Source: Solirubrobacter pauli (GTDB lineage: Bacteria; Actinomycetota; Thermoleophilia; Solirubrobacterales; Solirubrobacteraceae). From it: a stretch of DNA of 64,000 bases. The stretch is from assembly GCF_003633755.1 (NCBI RefSeq), contig NZ_RBIL01000002.1:1922001-1986000 (forward strand), given 5' to 3'. The notes under the pieces are model-generated. The model did not search any database. It was not told the origin of the DNA and saw only the letters and a program-made list of their open reading frames with translations. This document shows, in pieces, positions 9,601 through 17,291 of this stretch (its first letter is position 1; each line of letters opens with the position of its first letter). The translations under genes were made by a program, and so were the position numbers.

Positions 9601-9720
9601 TACACGCTCGTGGTCAAGGGCGTCCGCACGTCCGACGAGCACGGCCGCAAGGAATGGGTCTCGCGCGTCACGATGGCGCTGGACAGCCTGAAGGTGCGCC
9701 CGGTCTCGGCGCTCCTCTAG
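6628..9720 (+). CDS. Secreted M14-family zinc carboxypeptidase with C-terminal accessory domains
   Basis: 1030 residues with a signal peptide (1-26, ending PAAAQA). The catalytic domain has the full M14 set: zinc ligands H182 and E185 in PHGGEAAG and H271 in IDAHQQSNG, the substrate-carboxylate pair N241-R242 in DHNRD, and the general base E347 in TYEKGN. M14 enzymes remove C-terminal residues from peptides or, in some subfamilies, trim peptidoglycan stem peptides. The remaining 680 residues (a glutamine-amidotransferase-like or beta-rich region, then a Pro/Ala linker and a lysine-rich tail from about 945) are not assigned. An upstream in-frame extension exists but lies inside the previous gene. 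ATG at 6628 overlaps the beta-helix stop by 1 nt. Confidence 0.9.
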   Translation: MSLRKSLSAVAITLAAIAAAPAAAQAEVDPVGCTQTLGYDNTIPTWDQYWAGKNDPDAVLPLGQGTTGAGGGAPVNGSGAPTPRGRNLNRVLQQYWGAMVEATKNNTGSKPKLIQKYLGKSYLGRDFSFYVAGTADNLSRLDTPDGDAAFWRGVRAGDIPTEVGVEAAGERPAFAWVTATPHGGEAAGAESITRSMYELLARTDCENAKRLKNLDVFYQPVRNPDGRDAVTRTSAFGFDHNRDFGTQNQIENKLMLPEINKYPGLFFIDAHQQSNGYFFPPNEDPVHHEISSFSLNFIQNGIGPALQRAFNDQSAQYQNYNSYDMFTPEYGDTVPSLIMGAAGMTYEKGNSEVYGKQVYDHYLAIDTTINVTSDDKVNLLSNWVRQWGEAVQQGEQCALQPNKLVSPLHDTIKQQPKGTVCGYFFKPGQHTADTAALLKHLQSTGVKVFTLDTPVAVNGYHEFGNTKAGGEPQSVNGQTLPAGTFYIPMAQGMKHWIQAVLGENPFIPYDYFYDVVTWSYPLQRGLSGSGFLMQPLSPGVKMTALPTDANFGTVPTGVNAVYAFNTDSARGLGLAIDLLDKGVNVYRGAAPFTAAGKQFYSGAALVDGASLAGSGVNLATLAQKRNTPVTGLSSFPVARKQLVKPKIGLYTNAATIPSNPLFVSGANVNGTSGHCALTNGGASFCEALHSLAVKNEIPLSTLIPVTSTDITDGKLVSQGFTALINPGSTIPTTTTTGGVTTINATGEALRAFINGGGNYVGSNAGGATSVRSINVTKLNTISTTNLPEPLITPGATFDGTYDTTNPVAWGFDLGGWIYRDSSGNPVFDTATLDGASVVTYGATPDEKYGYESGATILTARPAVVDVPFGSGRSVLIGFNPFYRSWKEQDERLVLNAALYPKGATIGAPAPSPESAAPAPSAAKVEAVAAPVAEAKLTETPRAAVRPASKADRDVRITVKRSQANKLKTAVKVAKLSKSVKSKIKYTKTKTTYTLVVKGVRTSDEHGRKEWVSRVTMALDSLKVRPVSALL

Positions 9721-9735
9721 CTGGTCGGGGGACGT

Positions 9736-9762
9736 CCCGGGGCTCGCGCGGCGAGCCCCGGG
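9736..9762 (+). terminator. strong 12-bp hairpin after the secreted-protein pair
   Basis: CCCGGGGCTCGC (9736-9747) pairs perfectly with GCGAGCCCCGGG (9751-9762) around a 3-nt loop, 15 nt after the stop codon. There is no T-tract, but position and stability make a terminator the simplest reading. Confidence 0.75.
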
Positions 9763-9789
9763 GCGTGCCGTCCCTTCCACCTGGGTAGG

Positions 9790-9823
9790 GGTTCCTCGCC
9801 AGGAACCGCGCGCGGGAGGAGAG
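9790..9823 (+). promoter_or_regulatory. hairpin and ribosome-binding site of the glycolate operon
   Basis: GGTTCCT/AGGAACC (9790-9807) is a perfect 7-bp inverted repeat with a 4-nt spacer. It sits 6 nt before a strong Shine-Dalgarno sequence GGGAGGAGAG (9814-9823), and the GTG start follows at 9829. The repeat could be a repressor operator or an RNA hairpin near the ribosome site. Confidence 0.5.
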
Positions 9824-9828
9824 ACGGC

Positions 9829-11499
9829 GTGTACAAGCAGGTGCTGGACCCGGTCGGCGACTCGCTGTTCGCGAGTGCGCTGGTGGCGATGATCCCCCTC
9901 GCCACGCTGTTCATCCTGCTCGGCGGCCTGAAGCTACGTGCCCACATCGCCGGCCTCGCCGCGCTCGCGGTGTCGATGGTCATCGCGATCGTCGTGTGGG
10001 GCATGCCGTTCGGCACGACGGTCGCCGCGGCGACCGAGGGAGCGGCGTTCGGCCTGTTCCCGATCATGTGGATCGTCTGGAACGCGATCTGGATCTACAA
10101 CATGACCGTCGACACCGGGCACTTCGCGGTGCTGCGCCGGTCGTTCGCGACCATCTCCGACGATCAGCGCATCCAAGCGGTGATCATCGCGTTCTGCTTC
10201 GGCGCGCTGCTCGAGGCGCTGGCGGGCTTCGGCACGCCGGTCGCGATCACCGCCGTGATGCTGATCGCGGTCGGCTTCAAGCCGATGAAGGCGGCCGCCG
10301 TCGCGCTGGTGGCCAACACCGCGCCGGTCGCGTTCGGGGCGATCGCGATCCCGATCGTCACGCTCGCCGGCCTCACGGACATCCCGAAGGAGGACCTGGG
10401 CGCGATGGTCGGGCGCCAGACGCCGCTGCTGGCGCTGTTCGTCCCGCTGATCCTCGTCGGCATGGTCGACGGCGCGCGCGGCGTGCGCGCGGTGTGGCCG
10501 GCGGCCTTGGTCGGTGGCGTCACCTTCGCCGTCGGCCAGTTCGTGTGCTCGAACTACATCTCGGTCGAGCTGACCGACATCTTCGCCTCGCTCCTCTCGG
10601 TGGCCGCGATGGTCGGCTTCCTGCGCGTGTGGCAGCCGGGCGACCCGCTCCTGGTCGAGAACGAGGGCGGCGGCCGGCCGGCGATCGCGGGCGCGGCCGC
10701 GCACGACGCGGCCCACGAGGCCACGGTGCGCCGCCGCGAGGGCCACGGCAAGGACTCCCCCCGCGAGGTCTTCGAGGCCTACGCGCCCTACCTGATCATC
10801 ATCGTCATCTTCGCGCTCGCCCAGGTCGGCCCGATCAAGGACTTCCTGGCCAACGGCGCCCACAAGTTCACGTGGCCGGGCCTCGGCGAGGTCACCAACG
10901 CCGACGGTGAGCCGCCGAGCGCCGTCACCTACAACTTCAACTGGCTGCCGGCCGCCGGCACGCTGCTGCTGATCTGCGGCCTGATCACGATGGCGGTGCT
11001 GCGCATCTCCCCCGGCCGTGCGCTCCGCTCCTACGTTGCCACGCTCAACCAGCTCAAGTGGGCCACGCTGACGGTGGCCGCCGTGCTCGGGCTGGCGTAC
11101 GTGATGAACATCTCGGCGCAGACGCTCAGCATCGGCACGTGGATCGCCGGCGCGGGCGGGGTGCTGGCGTTCCTGTCGCCGATCATCGGCTGGCTCGGGG
11201 TGGCCGTGACCGGCTCGGACACGTCGTCGAACTCGCTGTTCGGCGTGCTGCAGGTCACCGCCGCCAAGGAGGCGGGGCTCGACCAGACGCTGTTGGCGGC
11301 GGCGAACTCCTCGGGCGGCGTTCTTGGCAAGATGATCTCGCCGCAGAACCTCGCGATCGGCGCCGCCGCGGTCGGCCTCGACGGCGAGGAAGGTGAGCTG
11401 TTCCGACGGGTGTTCGGTTGGAGCGTCGCCCTGCTGCTCGTCATGTGCGTGCTCGTATATCTGCAATCCACGGCGGTGTTGTCATGGATGGTCGTGTAG
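9829..11499 (+). CDS. LctP/GlcA-family permease (glycolate or L-lactate)
   Basis: 556 residues, the usual size of the LctP family, with about 13 membrane segments. Typical stretches are FGALLEALAGFGTPVAITA near residue 125, NTAPVAFGAIAIPI, and the C-terminal TGSDTSSNSLFGVLQ followed by SSGGVLGKMISPQNLAI. The family takes up 2-hydroxymonocarboxylates by proton symport. Sequence alone does not separate lactate from glycolate. Because the gene is fused by overlaps to glcDEF and malate synthase, glycolate (GlcA-like) is the more likely substrate. GTG start with Shine-Dalgarno GGGAGGAGAG; the stop lies 16 nt inside glcD. Confidence 0.9.
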   Translation: MYKQVLDPVGDSLFASALVAMIPLATLFILLGGLKLRAHIAGLAALAVSMVIAIVVWGMPFGTTVAAATEGAAFGLFPIMWIVWNAIWIYNMTVDTGHFAVLRRSFATISDDQRIQAVIIAFCFGALLEALAGFGTPVAITAVMLIAVGFKPMKAAAVALVANTAPVAFGAIAIPIVTLAGLTDIPKEDLGAMVGRQTPLLALFVPLILVGMVDGARGVRAVWPAALVGGVTFAVGQFVCSNYISVELTDIFASLLSVAAMVGFLRVWQPGDPLLVENEGGGRPAIAGAAAHDAAHEATVRRREGHGKDSPREVFEAYAPYLIIIVIFALAQVGPIKDFLANGAHKFTWPGLGEVTNADGEPPSAVTYNFNWLPAAGTLLLICGLITMAVLRISPGRALRSYVATLNQLKWATLTVAAVLGLAYVMNISAQTLSIGTWIAGAGGVLAFLSPIIGWLGVAVTGSDTSSNSLFGVLQVTAAKEAGLDQTLLAAANSSGGVLGKMISPQNLAIGAAAVGLDGEEGELFRRVFGWSVALLLVMCVLVYLQSTAVLSWMVV

Positions 11500-12932
11500 T
11501 CGAGGAGTTGAGCCGGATCGTCGGGGCCGAATGGCTCTATACGGCCGAGCATCAGCTGCGCACCTATGAGTCCGACGGTCTGCTGCAGTACCAGGGCACG
11601 CCCGCGTGCGCGGTGTTGCCGAGCACGGCGGAGGAGGTGCAGGCGGTCGTGCGGCTGTGCGCCCGCGAGCAGATCCCCTGGGTCGCGCGCGGCGCGGGCT
11701 CCGGGCTGTCCGGTGGCGCGTTGCCCGTCAAGGACGGCGTGCTGGTCGTGCTCACGCGGATGAAGCGGATCCTGGAGATCGACCTCGACAACGGACGCGT
11801 GTGCGTCGAGCCGGGCGTGACCAACGCGAACGTCAGCGCGGCCGTCGGCCCGGGCTTCTTCTATCCCCCGGACCCGTCGTCGCAGATCGTCTGCTCGATC
11901 GGCGGCAACGTGGCCGAGAACTCCGGCGGGGCGCACTGCTTCAAGTACGGGTTCACGACCAACTACGTGACCGGGCTCGAGCTGGTGCTCGGGGACGGTG
12001 AGCTGGTGCAGATCGGCGGCTACGAGCTGGACTCGCCGGGCTACGACCTGCTCGGCGCGTTCGTCGGCAGCGAGGGCACGCTCGGCGTGGCGACCAAGAT
12101 CTGGCTGCGCGTCGTGCCGTCGCCGGAGACGGTGAAGACGCTCGTGGCCTTCTTCGACTCCACGCACGCGGCCGGCGAGGCGGTGTCGCAGATCGTGCAG
12201 GGCGGGGTCGTGCCCGGGGCGATCGAGATGATGGACGCGAAGGCGATCGAGGCCTCGGAGATGATGGCCAACGCCGGCTATCCGGTCGGCCGTGCCGCGG
12301 CGCTGCTCGTGGAGCTCGACGGCGCCGAGCAGGAGTGCGAGGCGCGCTTCGACGAAGTGGTCTCGATCTGCGAGCAGTGCGGCTCCGACGACGTGCGCGT
12401 CGCGCGCGACGAGGCCGAGCGCCAGCTGTTCTGGAAGACGCGCAAGGCCGCGTTCCCGGCCATGGGCCGCATCTCTCCCAACTACTTCGTGCAGGACGGC
12501 GTGATCCCGCGCACCAAGCTGCCGGAGGTGCTCGAGCGGATCGAGCAGCTCGGCGAGGAGTACGGGCTGATCGTGGCCAACGTCTTCCACGCCGGCGACG
12601 GCAACCTGCATCCGCTGGTCTGCTACGACGGCCGTGTGGAGGGAGAGGCCGACCGCGCCGAGGAGCTGAGCGGGCTCATCCTCGAGGCCTGCCTCGACGC
12701 CGGCGGGTCGATCACCGGCGAGCACGGGGTCGGCGTCGACAAGAAGAAGCACATGCCGAAGATGTTCGCCGAGGAGGACCTGGACGCGTTCCAGCGCCTG
12801 CGCTGCGCGTTCGACCCCGACGGGCTCGCGAACCCGGGCAAGGTGATGCCGACGCCGCGGCTGTGCGGCGAGGTGCCGGGTCCGTACCGCGTGCATCCCC
12901 TGGAAGCGGCCGGGCTGGCGGAGCGGTTTTGA
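11484..12932 (+). CDS. glcD: Glycolate oxidase, FAD-linked subunit GlcD
   Basis: 482 residues, matching GlcD. It has the PCMH-type FAD-binding fold with GAGSGLSGGALPV near residue 75, the PPDPSSQ and GGNVAENSGGAHCFKYG stretches, and the C-terminal FAD-oxidase domain with NVFHAGDGNLHPL and the GEHGVGVDKK motif near the end. It oxidises glycolate to glyoxylate at FAD and passes electrons to GlcE/GlcF. The ATG at 11484 lies inside the permease gene (16-nt overlap); more upstream in-frame codons exist but fall in coding sequence. The stop overlaps the glcE start (TTGA). Confidence 0.93.
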   Translation: MDGRVVEELSRIVGAEWLYTAEHQLRTYESDGLLQYQGTPACAVLPSTAEEVQAVVRLCAREQIPWVARGAGSGLSGGALPVKDGVLVVLTRMKRILEIDLDNGRVCVEPGVTNANVSAAVGPGFFYPPDPSSQIVCSIGGNVAENSGGAHCFKYGFTTNYVTGLELVLGDGELVQIGGYELDSPGYDLLGAFVGSEGTLGVATKIWLRVVPSPETVKTLVAFFDSTHAAGEAVSQIVQGGVVPGAIEMMDAKAIEASEMMANAGYPVGRAAALLVELDGAEQECEARFDEVVSICEQCGSDDVRVARDEAERQLFWKTRKAAFPAMGRISPNYFVQDGVIPRTKLPEVLERIEQLGEEYGLIVANVFHAGDGNLHPLVCYDGRVEGEADRAEELSGLILEACLDAGGSITGEHGVGVDKKKHMPKMFAEEDLDAFQRLRCAFDPDGLANPGKVMPTPRLCGEVPGPYRVHPLEAAGLAERF

Positions 12933-13960
12933 GGCCGGCGACCCTGCAGGAGGCGGCCGCGCTGCTGAAGGCGCAGCAGGCCCCGATCCGGCCGATCGGC
13001 GGCGGGACGAAGCCGTGGATCGTCTCGCGCGACGAGGCCGTCCTGGAGACGGGCGGGCTGGACCGGATCCTCGAGCACAACGTCGGCGACTTCACCGCGG
13101 TGCTGGAGGCCGGCGTGCCGTTCGCCGACGCGCAGCGGACGTTCGCCGAGCACGGCCAGCGGCTGGCCTGGGATCCGCCCGATCCAGGCGGGGCCACGAT
13201 CGGCGGCATCGTCGCGACGGCCGACTCCGGCCCGTTGCGGCACCGCTACGGCGGCGTCCGTGACCTCGTGGTCGGGATCAACGTCGTGCTCAGCGACGGG
13301 ACGATCGCCAAGGCCGGCGGCAAGGTGATCAAGAACGTCGCGGGCTACGACCTGGCCAAGCTGTTCGCGGGCTCGCACGGCACGCTCGGCCTGATCGGCT
13401 CCGTGGCGGTGCGACTGCACCCGCTGCCCGATCGGACCGCGACGGTCGCGATCGAGCGCGACGACCCCGACGAGCTGCTGGCCGTGGTGCTCGAGCACGC
13501 GCGCCGGCCGCTCGAAGCCGACCGCTTCGACGTCACCTGGCAGGACGGACGTGGGCGCATGCTGCTCGAGTTCAGCGGCGCGTCGGCGCACCAGCAGGCC
13601 GAGCGCGTGGGCACGGTGAGCGACGTCGACTGGGACGACGTGCGCGCCCTGCAACGCGGCACGGTCGTCGTGAAGGTGTCCGGCCGCCCGACCGACCTGC
13701 CGGACGTGATCCGCGCGGCGTCGGCGCACGGCGGGACCGTCGTGTCGCGCGCGGCGCTCGGGCTGTCCTGGATCGCGCTGCCGGACGCCACCGGCGTCGC
13801 GGCGGTCCGCCAGGCGCTCTCGCCGCGGCACTGCGCCGTCCTCGACGGCATCAACGAGGTGCCCGAGGCGGCGCCCGGACAGGCGGTCATGGAACGGTTG
13901 AAGGCACGCTTCGACCCGGCGCGGATCTTCCGCCCGGGCAGCTTCGTAGGAGGGATCTGA
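12929..13960 (+). CDS. glcE: Glycolate oxidase, FAD-binding subunit GlcE
   Basis: 343 residues, close to the usual 350 of GlcE. It has the PCMH FAD-binding half only: GGGTKPWI at residue 28, DPPDPGGATIGGIVATADSGP, VGINVVLSDGTIAKAGGKV and NVAGYDLAKLFAGSHGTLG. It forms the membrane-associated glycolate dehydrogenase with GlcD and GlcF. No ATG or GTG is available at the right place; TTG at 12929 overlaps the glcD TGA by 4 nt and gives MRPATLQEAAALLK, the normal N-terminus. Its stop overlaps glcF (TGATG). Confidence 0.9.
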   Translation: MRPATLQEAAALLKAQQAPIRPIGGGTKPWIVSRDEAVLETGGLDRILEHNVGDFTAVLEAGVPFADAQRTFAEHGQRLAWDPPDPGGATIGGIVATADSGPLRHRYGGVRDLVVGINVVLSDGTIAKAGGKVIKNVAGYDLAKLFAGSHGTLGLIGSVAVRLHPLPDRTATVAIERDDPDELLAVVLEHARRPLEADRFDVTWQDGRGRMLLEFSGASAHQQAERVGTVSDVDWDDVRALQRGTVVVKVSGRPTDLPDVIRAASAHGGTVVSRAALGLSWIALPDATGVAAVRQALSPRHCAVLDGINEVPEAAPGQAVMERLKARFDPARIFRPGSFVGGI

Positions 13961-15246
13961 TGAGCGAGGTGGGACACGCCACCGGCGCCACCGAAGGCGC
14001 GCCGCGTGAGCCACGCAACGCCTGGGACCCGGAGCGGCCCGCGCCGGAGATGGACCTGATCCGCGACTGCGTGCACTGCGGGTTCTGCCTGCCGACGTGC
14101 CCCAGCTACGCGGTGTTCGAGGAGGAGATGGACTCGCCGCGCGGGCGGATCCTCCTCATGCGGGTGGGGCACGAGGAGGGCGAGGAGATCTCGCCGGAGA
14201 TGGCCACGCACTTCGACCGCTGCCTGGGCTGCATGGCCTGCGTGACCGCGTGCCCGTCGGGCGTGCAGTACGACAAGCTGATCGAGCGCGTCCGGCCGCA
14301 GGTCGAGCACTCGGAGGCGCGCTCGTGGCAGGAGCGCGCGTACCGGCGGCTCATCTTCGCGCTCTTCACGCACCCGGGGCGGCTGCGGGCGCTCGTCCCC
14401 GGCTCGGCGATCGCGCCTCGTCTTGCGCCGCTGATGCCGTCCGAGCGGCTGCGCTCGATGCTCTCGCTGGCCCCGCCCGCGCCGCCGTCCGCGATCGTCC
14501 GGCGCCTGCCGAAGGTGCGTGGGACCAAGGCGCCGGTCAAGCGCGGGACGGTCGCGTTCATGCAGGGTTGCATCCAGCGCGTGTTCTTCGGCGACGTCAA
14601 CCAGGCCACGATCAACGTGCTCTCGGCCGAGGGCTGGGAGGTCCACTCCCCCCGCTCTCCGCGCTGCTGCGGCGCGCTGCCGATGCACGCGGGCGTCGAC
14701 GAGGAGGCGATCCCGCTCGCGGAGGCGACGATCGCCGCCTACGAGGGCTTCGACAAGATCGTCACCAACGTCGCCGGCTGCGGCTCGGTGATGAAGGACT
14801 ACGGGCACATCCTCGGCACCGACCGCGCGCGGGAGTTCTCCGCCAAGGTGATCGACGTGCACGAGCTGCTCACGTCCGAGGAGCCGCAGGCCGTGCGCAA
14901 GCCGATCGCGCTGCGCGCCGCCTACCACGACGCCTGCCACCTCGCGCACGCCCAGGGCGTGCGGATCCCGCCGCGCGAGCTGCTGCGCGGCATCCCCGGC
15001 CTCGAGCTGCTCGAGCCGCAGGAGTGGGAGCTGTGCTGCGGCTCGGCCGGCATCTACAACCTGCTCCAGCCCGAGGCCGCCGCCAAGCTCGGCGAGCGCA
15101 AGGCCCGCAACCTCAAGGCGACCGGCGCGGAGGCGATCGCGGCCGCGAACCCCGGCTGCGCGCTGCAGATCGCCAAGCACCTGGAGCTCCCGATCTACCA
15201 CCCGATGACCCTGCTGGACATGTCCCTCCGAGGAGTGAAGCCGTGA
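13960..15246 (+). CDS. glcF: Glycolate oxidase, iron-sulfur subunit GlcF
   Basis: 428 residues. Two ferredoxin-type 4Fe-4S motifs, CVHCGFCLPTCP and CLGCMACVTACP, lie in the first 100 residues. Two CCG domains follow, with CCGALPMHAG and CCGSAGIYNL, as in GlcF/LutA/HdrB proteins. It transfers electrons from the GlcD flavin to the quinone pool. AGGAGGG (13948-13954) is a strong Shine-Dalgarno sequence for the ATG at 13960, which overlaps glcE by 1 nt. The 3' end overlaps malate synthase by 4 nt (GTGA). Confidence 0.93.
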   Translation: MSEVGHATGATEGAPREPRNAWDPERPAPEMDLIRDCVHCGFCLPTCPSYAVFEEEMDSPRGRILLMRVGHEEGEEISPEMATHFDRCLGCMACVTACPSGVQYDKLIERVRPQVEHSEARSWQERAYRRLIFALFTHPGRLRALVPGSAIAPRLAPLMPSERLRSMLSLAPPAPPSAIVRRLPKVRGTKAPVKRGTVAFMQGCIQRVFFGDVNQATINVLSAEGWEVHSPRSPRCCGALPMHAGVDEEAIPLAEATIAAYEGFDKIVTNVAGCGSVMKDYGHILGTDRAREFSAKVIDVHELLTSEEPQAVRKPIALRAAYHDACHLAHAQGVRIPPRELLRGIPGLELLEPQEWELCCGSAGIYNLLQPEAAAKLGERKARNLKATGAEAIAAANPGCALQIAKHLELPIYHPMTLLDMSLRGVKP

Positions 15247-16790
15247 GCCACGTGAAGGCCGCCGCGCCCCCGACCGATGCCGCCGCCCAGATCCTGACCG
15301 ACGAGGCGATCGCCTTCGTCGGCGAGCTGCAGGAGCGGTTCGGCGCGCGGCGCGCCGAGCTGCTGGCGGCCCGCAAGCAGCGCGGCAAGCCGTCCGGCTT
15401 CCTGGACGAGACGCGCGAGATCCGCGAGGGCGACTGGCAGGTGCCGCCGCCTCGGCCCGACTACGAGGACCGGCGCGCGGAGATCACCGGCCCGACCGAC
15501 CGCAAGCTCGTCATCAACGCGCTCAACAGCGGCGCCAAGGGCTTCATGGCCGACTTCGAGGACGCGAACTCGCCGACCTGGCAGAACCAGGTCGAGGGCC
15601 ATCTGAACCTGATCGACGCGATCGAGGGCACGATCACGTACGACAGCGCCGACGGCAAGCACTACGAGCTGATCGAGAACCCGGCGACCCTGCTCGTGCG
15701 CCCGCGCGGCTGGCACCTGCCGGAGAAGCACCTGACGCTCGACGGCGAGCCGGTGGCCGGCGCGCTCATGGACTTCGGGCTGTACGCGTTCCACTCGGGC
15801 CATCGGCTCGCGGCGCGCGACAAGGGGCTCTACCTCTACCTGCCGAAGATGGAGCACCACGAGGAGGCGGCGCTCTGGAACGACGTCTTCACCTTCACGC
15901 GTGAGTCGCTCGGCCTCCCGGCCGGCCTGATCCGCGCGACCGTGCTGATCGAGACGCTGCCCGCCGCGTTCCAGATGGCGGAGATCATCCACGCGCTCGG
16001 CGAGCACTCCTACGGCCTCAACGCGGGCCGCTGGGACTACATCTTCTCGATGATCAAGGTCTTCCGCGACGACCCGGACTTCGTGCTCCCGGACCGCAAC
16101 GACGTGAAGATGACCGTGCCCTTCATGAAGGCCTACACCGAGCTGCTGGTCAAGACCTGCCACGAGCACGGCGCCTTCGCGATGGGTGGCATGGCGGCGC
16201 TGATCCCCTCCCGCAAGGACGAGGCGGCCAACCAGCGCGCGATCGAGGCGGTCAAGGCCGACAAGGAGCGCGAGGCCAAGGCGGGCTTCGACGGCACCTG
16301 GGTCGCCCACCCCGACGTCGTCCAGACCGCGCTCGACGCGTTCGACGAGGTGCTCGGCAACCGCCCGAACCAGATCGACAAGCAGCGCTACGACGTCGAG
16401 GTGACCGCCGACCAGCTGCTCGACGCCGGCTCCACGCCCGGCGAGATCACCGAGGAAGGCCTGCGCTCGGACGTCAACGTCGGCTTCCAGTACATCTCGT
16501 TCTGGCTCGGCGGCCGCGGCGCCGCCGGCATCAACAACCTGATGGAGGACGCCGCCACCGCCGAGATCTCCCGCTCCCAGATCTGGCAGTGGGTCAAGCA
16601 CGGCAAGTTCGACCGCGACCACGTGCGCAAGGTCCTCGACGAGGAGATGGAGAAGATCCGCGCCGAGGTGGGCGACGAGACCTGGCAGAAGGGCCGCCCC
16701 GAGGAGACCAAGAGGATCTTCGAGCAGGTCGCGCTGAGCGACGAGTTCCCCGACTTCCTGACCCTCCCGGCCTACGAGTACATCGACTAG
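15243..16790 (+). CDS. aceB: Malate synthase A
   Basis: 515 residues, in the range of the AceB type rather than the 720-residue GlcB type. Recognisable parts: FMADFEDANSPTW, TLLVRPRGWHLPEKH, RATVLIETLPAAFQMAEI, the signature KDEAANQRAIEAVKADKERE, then GFDGTWVAHPD. It condenses glyoxylate with acetyl-CoA to malate, which is exactly what is needed to use the product of GlcDEF. GTG at 15243 sits in the glcF stop (GTGA) with GGAG upstream. No isocitrate lyase is linked, so the module here serves glycolate rather than an acetate glyoxylate shunt. Confidence 0.93.
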   Translation: MSHVKAAAPPTDAAAQILTDEAIAFVGELQERFGARRAELLAARKQRGKPSGFLDETREIREGDWQVPPPRPDYEDRRAEITGPTDRKLVINALNSGAKGFMADFEDANSPTWQNQVEGHLNLIDAIEGTITYDSADGKHYELIENPATLLVRPRGWHLPEKHLTLDGEPVAGALMDFGLYAFHSGHRLAARDKGLYLYLPKMEHHEEAALWNDVFTFTRESLGLPAGLIRATVLIETLPAAFQMAEIIHALGEHSYGLNAGRWDYIFSMIKVFRDDPDFVLPDRNDVKMTVPFMKAYTELLVKTCHEHGAFAMGGMAALIPSRKDEAANQRAIEAVKADKEREAKAGFDGTWVAHPDVVQTALDAFDEVLGNRPNQIDKQRYDVEVTADQLLDAGSTPGEITEEGLRSDVNVGFQYISFWLGGRGAAGINNLMEDAATAEISRSQIWQWVKHGKFDRDHVRKVLDEEMEKIRAEVGDETWQKGRPEETKRIFEQVALSDEFPDFLTLPAYEYID

Positions 16791-16801
16791 GAGACCGCGC
16801 C

Positions 16802-16841
16802 GATCGTTGCCATCCGGTACGCATACGGGATGGCAACGATC
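16802..16841 (+). promoter_or_regulatory. 14-bp inverted repeat enclosing a start codon
   Basis: GATCGTTGCCATCC (16802-16815) and GGATGGCAACGATC (16828-16841) are perfect complements separated by 12 nt, inside which GTA/TAC can add three pairs. The right arm contains the ATG (16830-16832) and next three codons of the SRPBCC gene. In RNA the start codon would be buried. It begins 12 nt after the malate synthase stop, so it could also terminate the glycolate operon, or be a protein-binding site. Confidence 0.6.
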
Positions 16842-17291
16842 CACTTCACCACGCAGACGACGGTGACGCCGGAGCAGTTCACCGCCGCCGTCACCGACTT
16901 CGGCCCTGGGCGCTCGCAGATCTTCGGCAACACCGACGACGGCCAGCTGAAGGTGCACGACCAGGGCGCCGACTGGGCCGACGTCACCGAGGGCAAGGGC
17001 CCGGCCTGGGAGCGTCTGCGGTACGACTGGTCGGACCCGAACCGCATCCGCATGACGACCACCGACTCGAACACGTGGGGTGGCGCGTCGTCGCACACGT
17101 ACACGTTCCAGCAGCGGGCCGACGGCACCACCGGCATCGACGTCGTCGTCGTGCGTGAGGGCAAGAACCTCAAGGGCCGGCTGATCGGGGCCATGCTCGG
17201 CGTGATCGGCAAGCGCTTCTTCAGCGGCCAGTTCGAGAAGACGGTCAAGGCTGTCGAGGCGCGGACCGCCACGACCACCTCCCCGGCCTAG
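16830..17291 (+). CDS. SRPBCC-fold (polyketide cyclase/START-like) protein
   Basis: 153 residues resembling small helix-grip SRPBCC proteins: an N-terminal strand (MATIHFTTQTTVTPEQFTAA) with a helix, a central run of alternating strands (YDWSDPNRIRMTTTDS, SSHTYTFQQ), and a long C-terminal amphipathic helix (IGKRFFSGQFEKTVKAVEAR). Members bind hydrophobic ligands; no ligand can be inferred. The start codon lies in a 14-bp inverted repeat. The stop codon (TAG) shares the CTAG at 17288-17291 with the convergent rtcB stop. No Shine-Dalgarno sequence is evident. Confidence 0.7.
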   Translation: MATIHFTTQTTVTPEQFTAAVTDFGPGRSQIFGNTDDGQLKVHDQGADWADVTEGKGPAWERLRYDWSDPNRIRMTTTDSNTWGGASSHTYTFQQRADGTTGIDVVVVREGKNLKGRLIGAMLGVIGKRFFSGQFEKTVKAVEARTATTTSPA

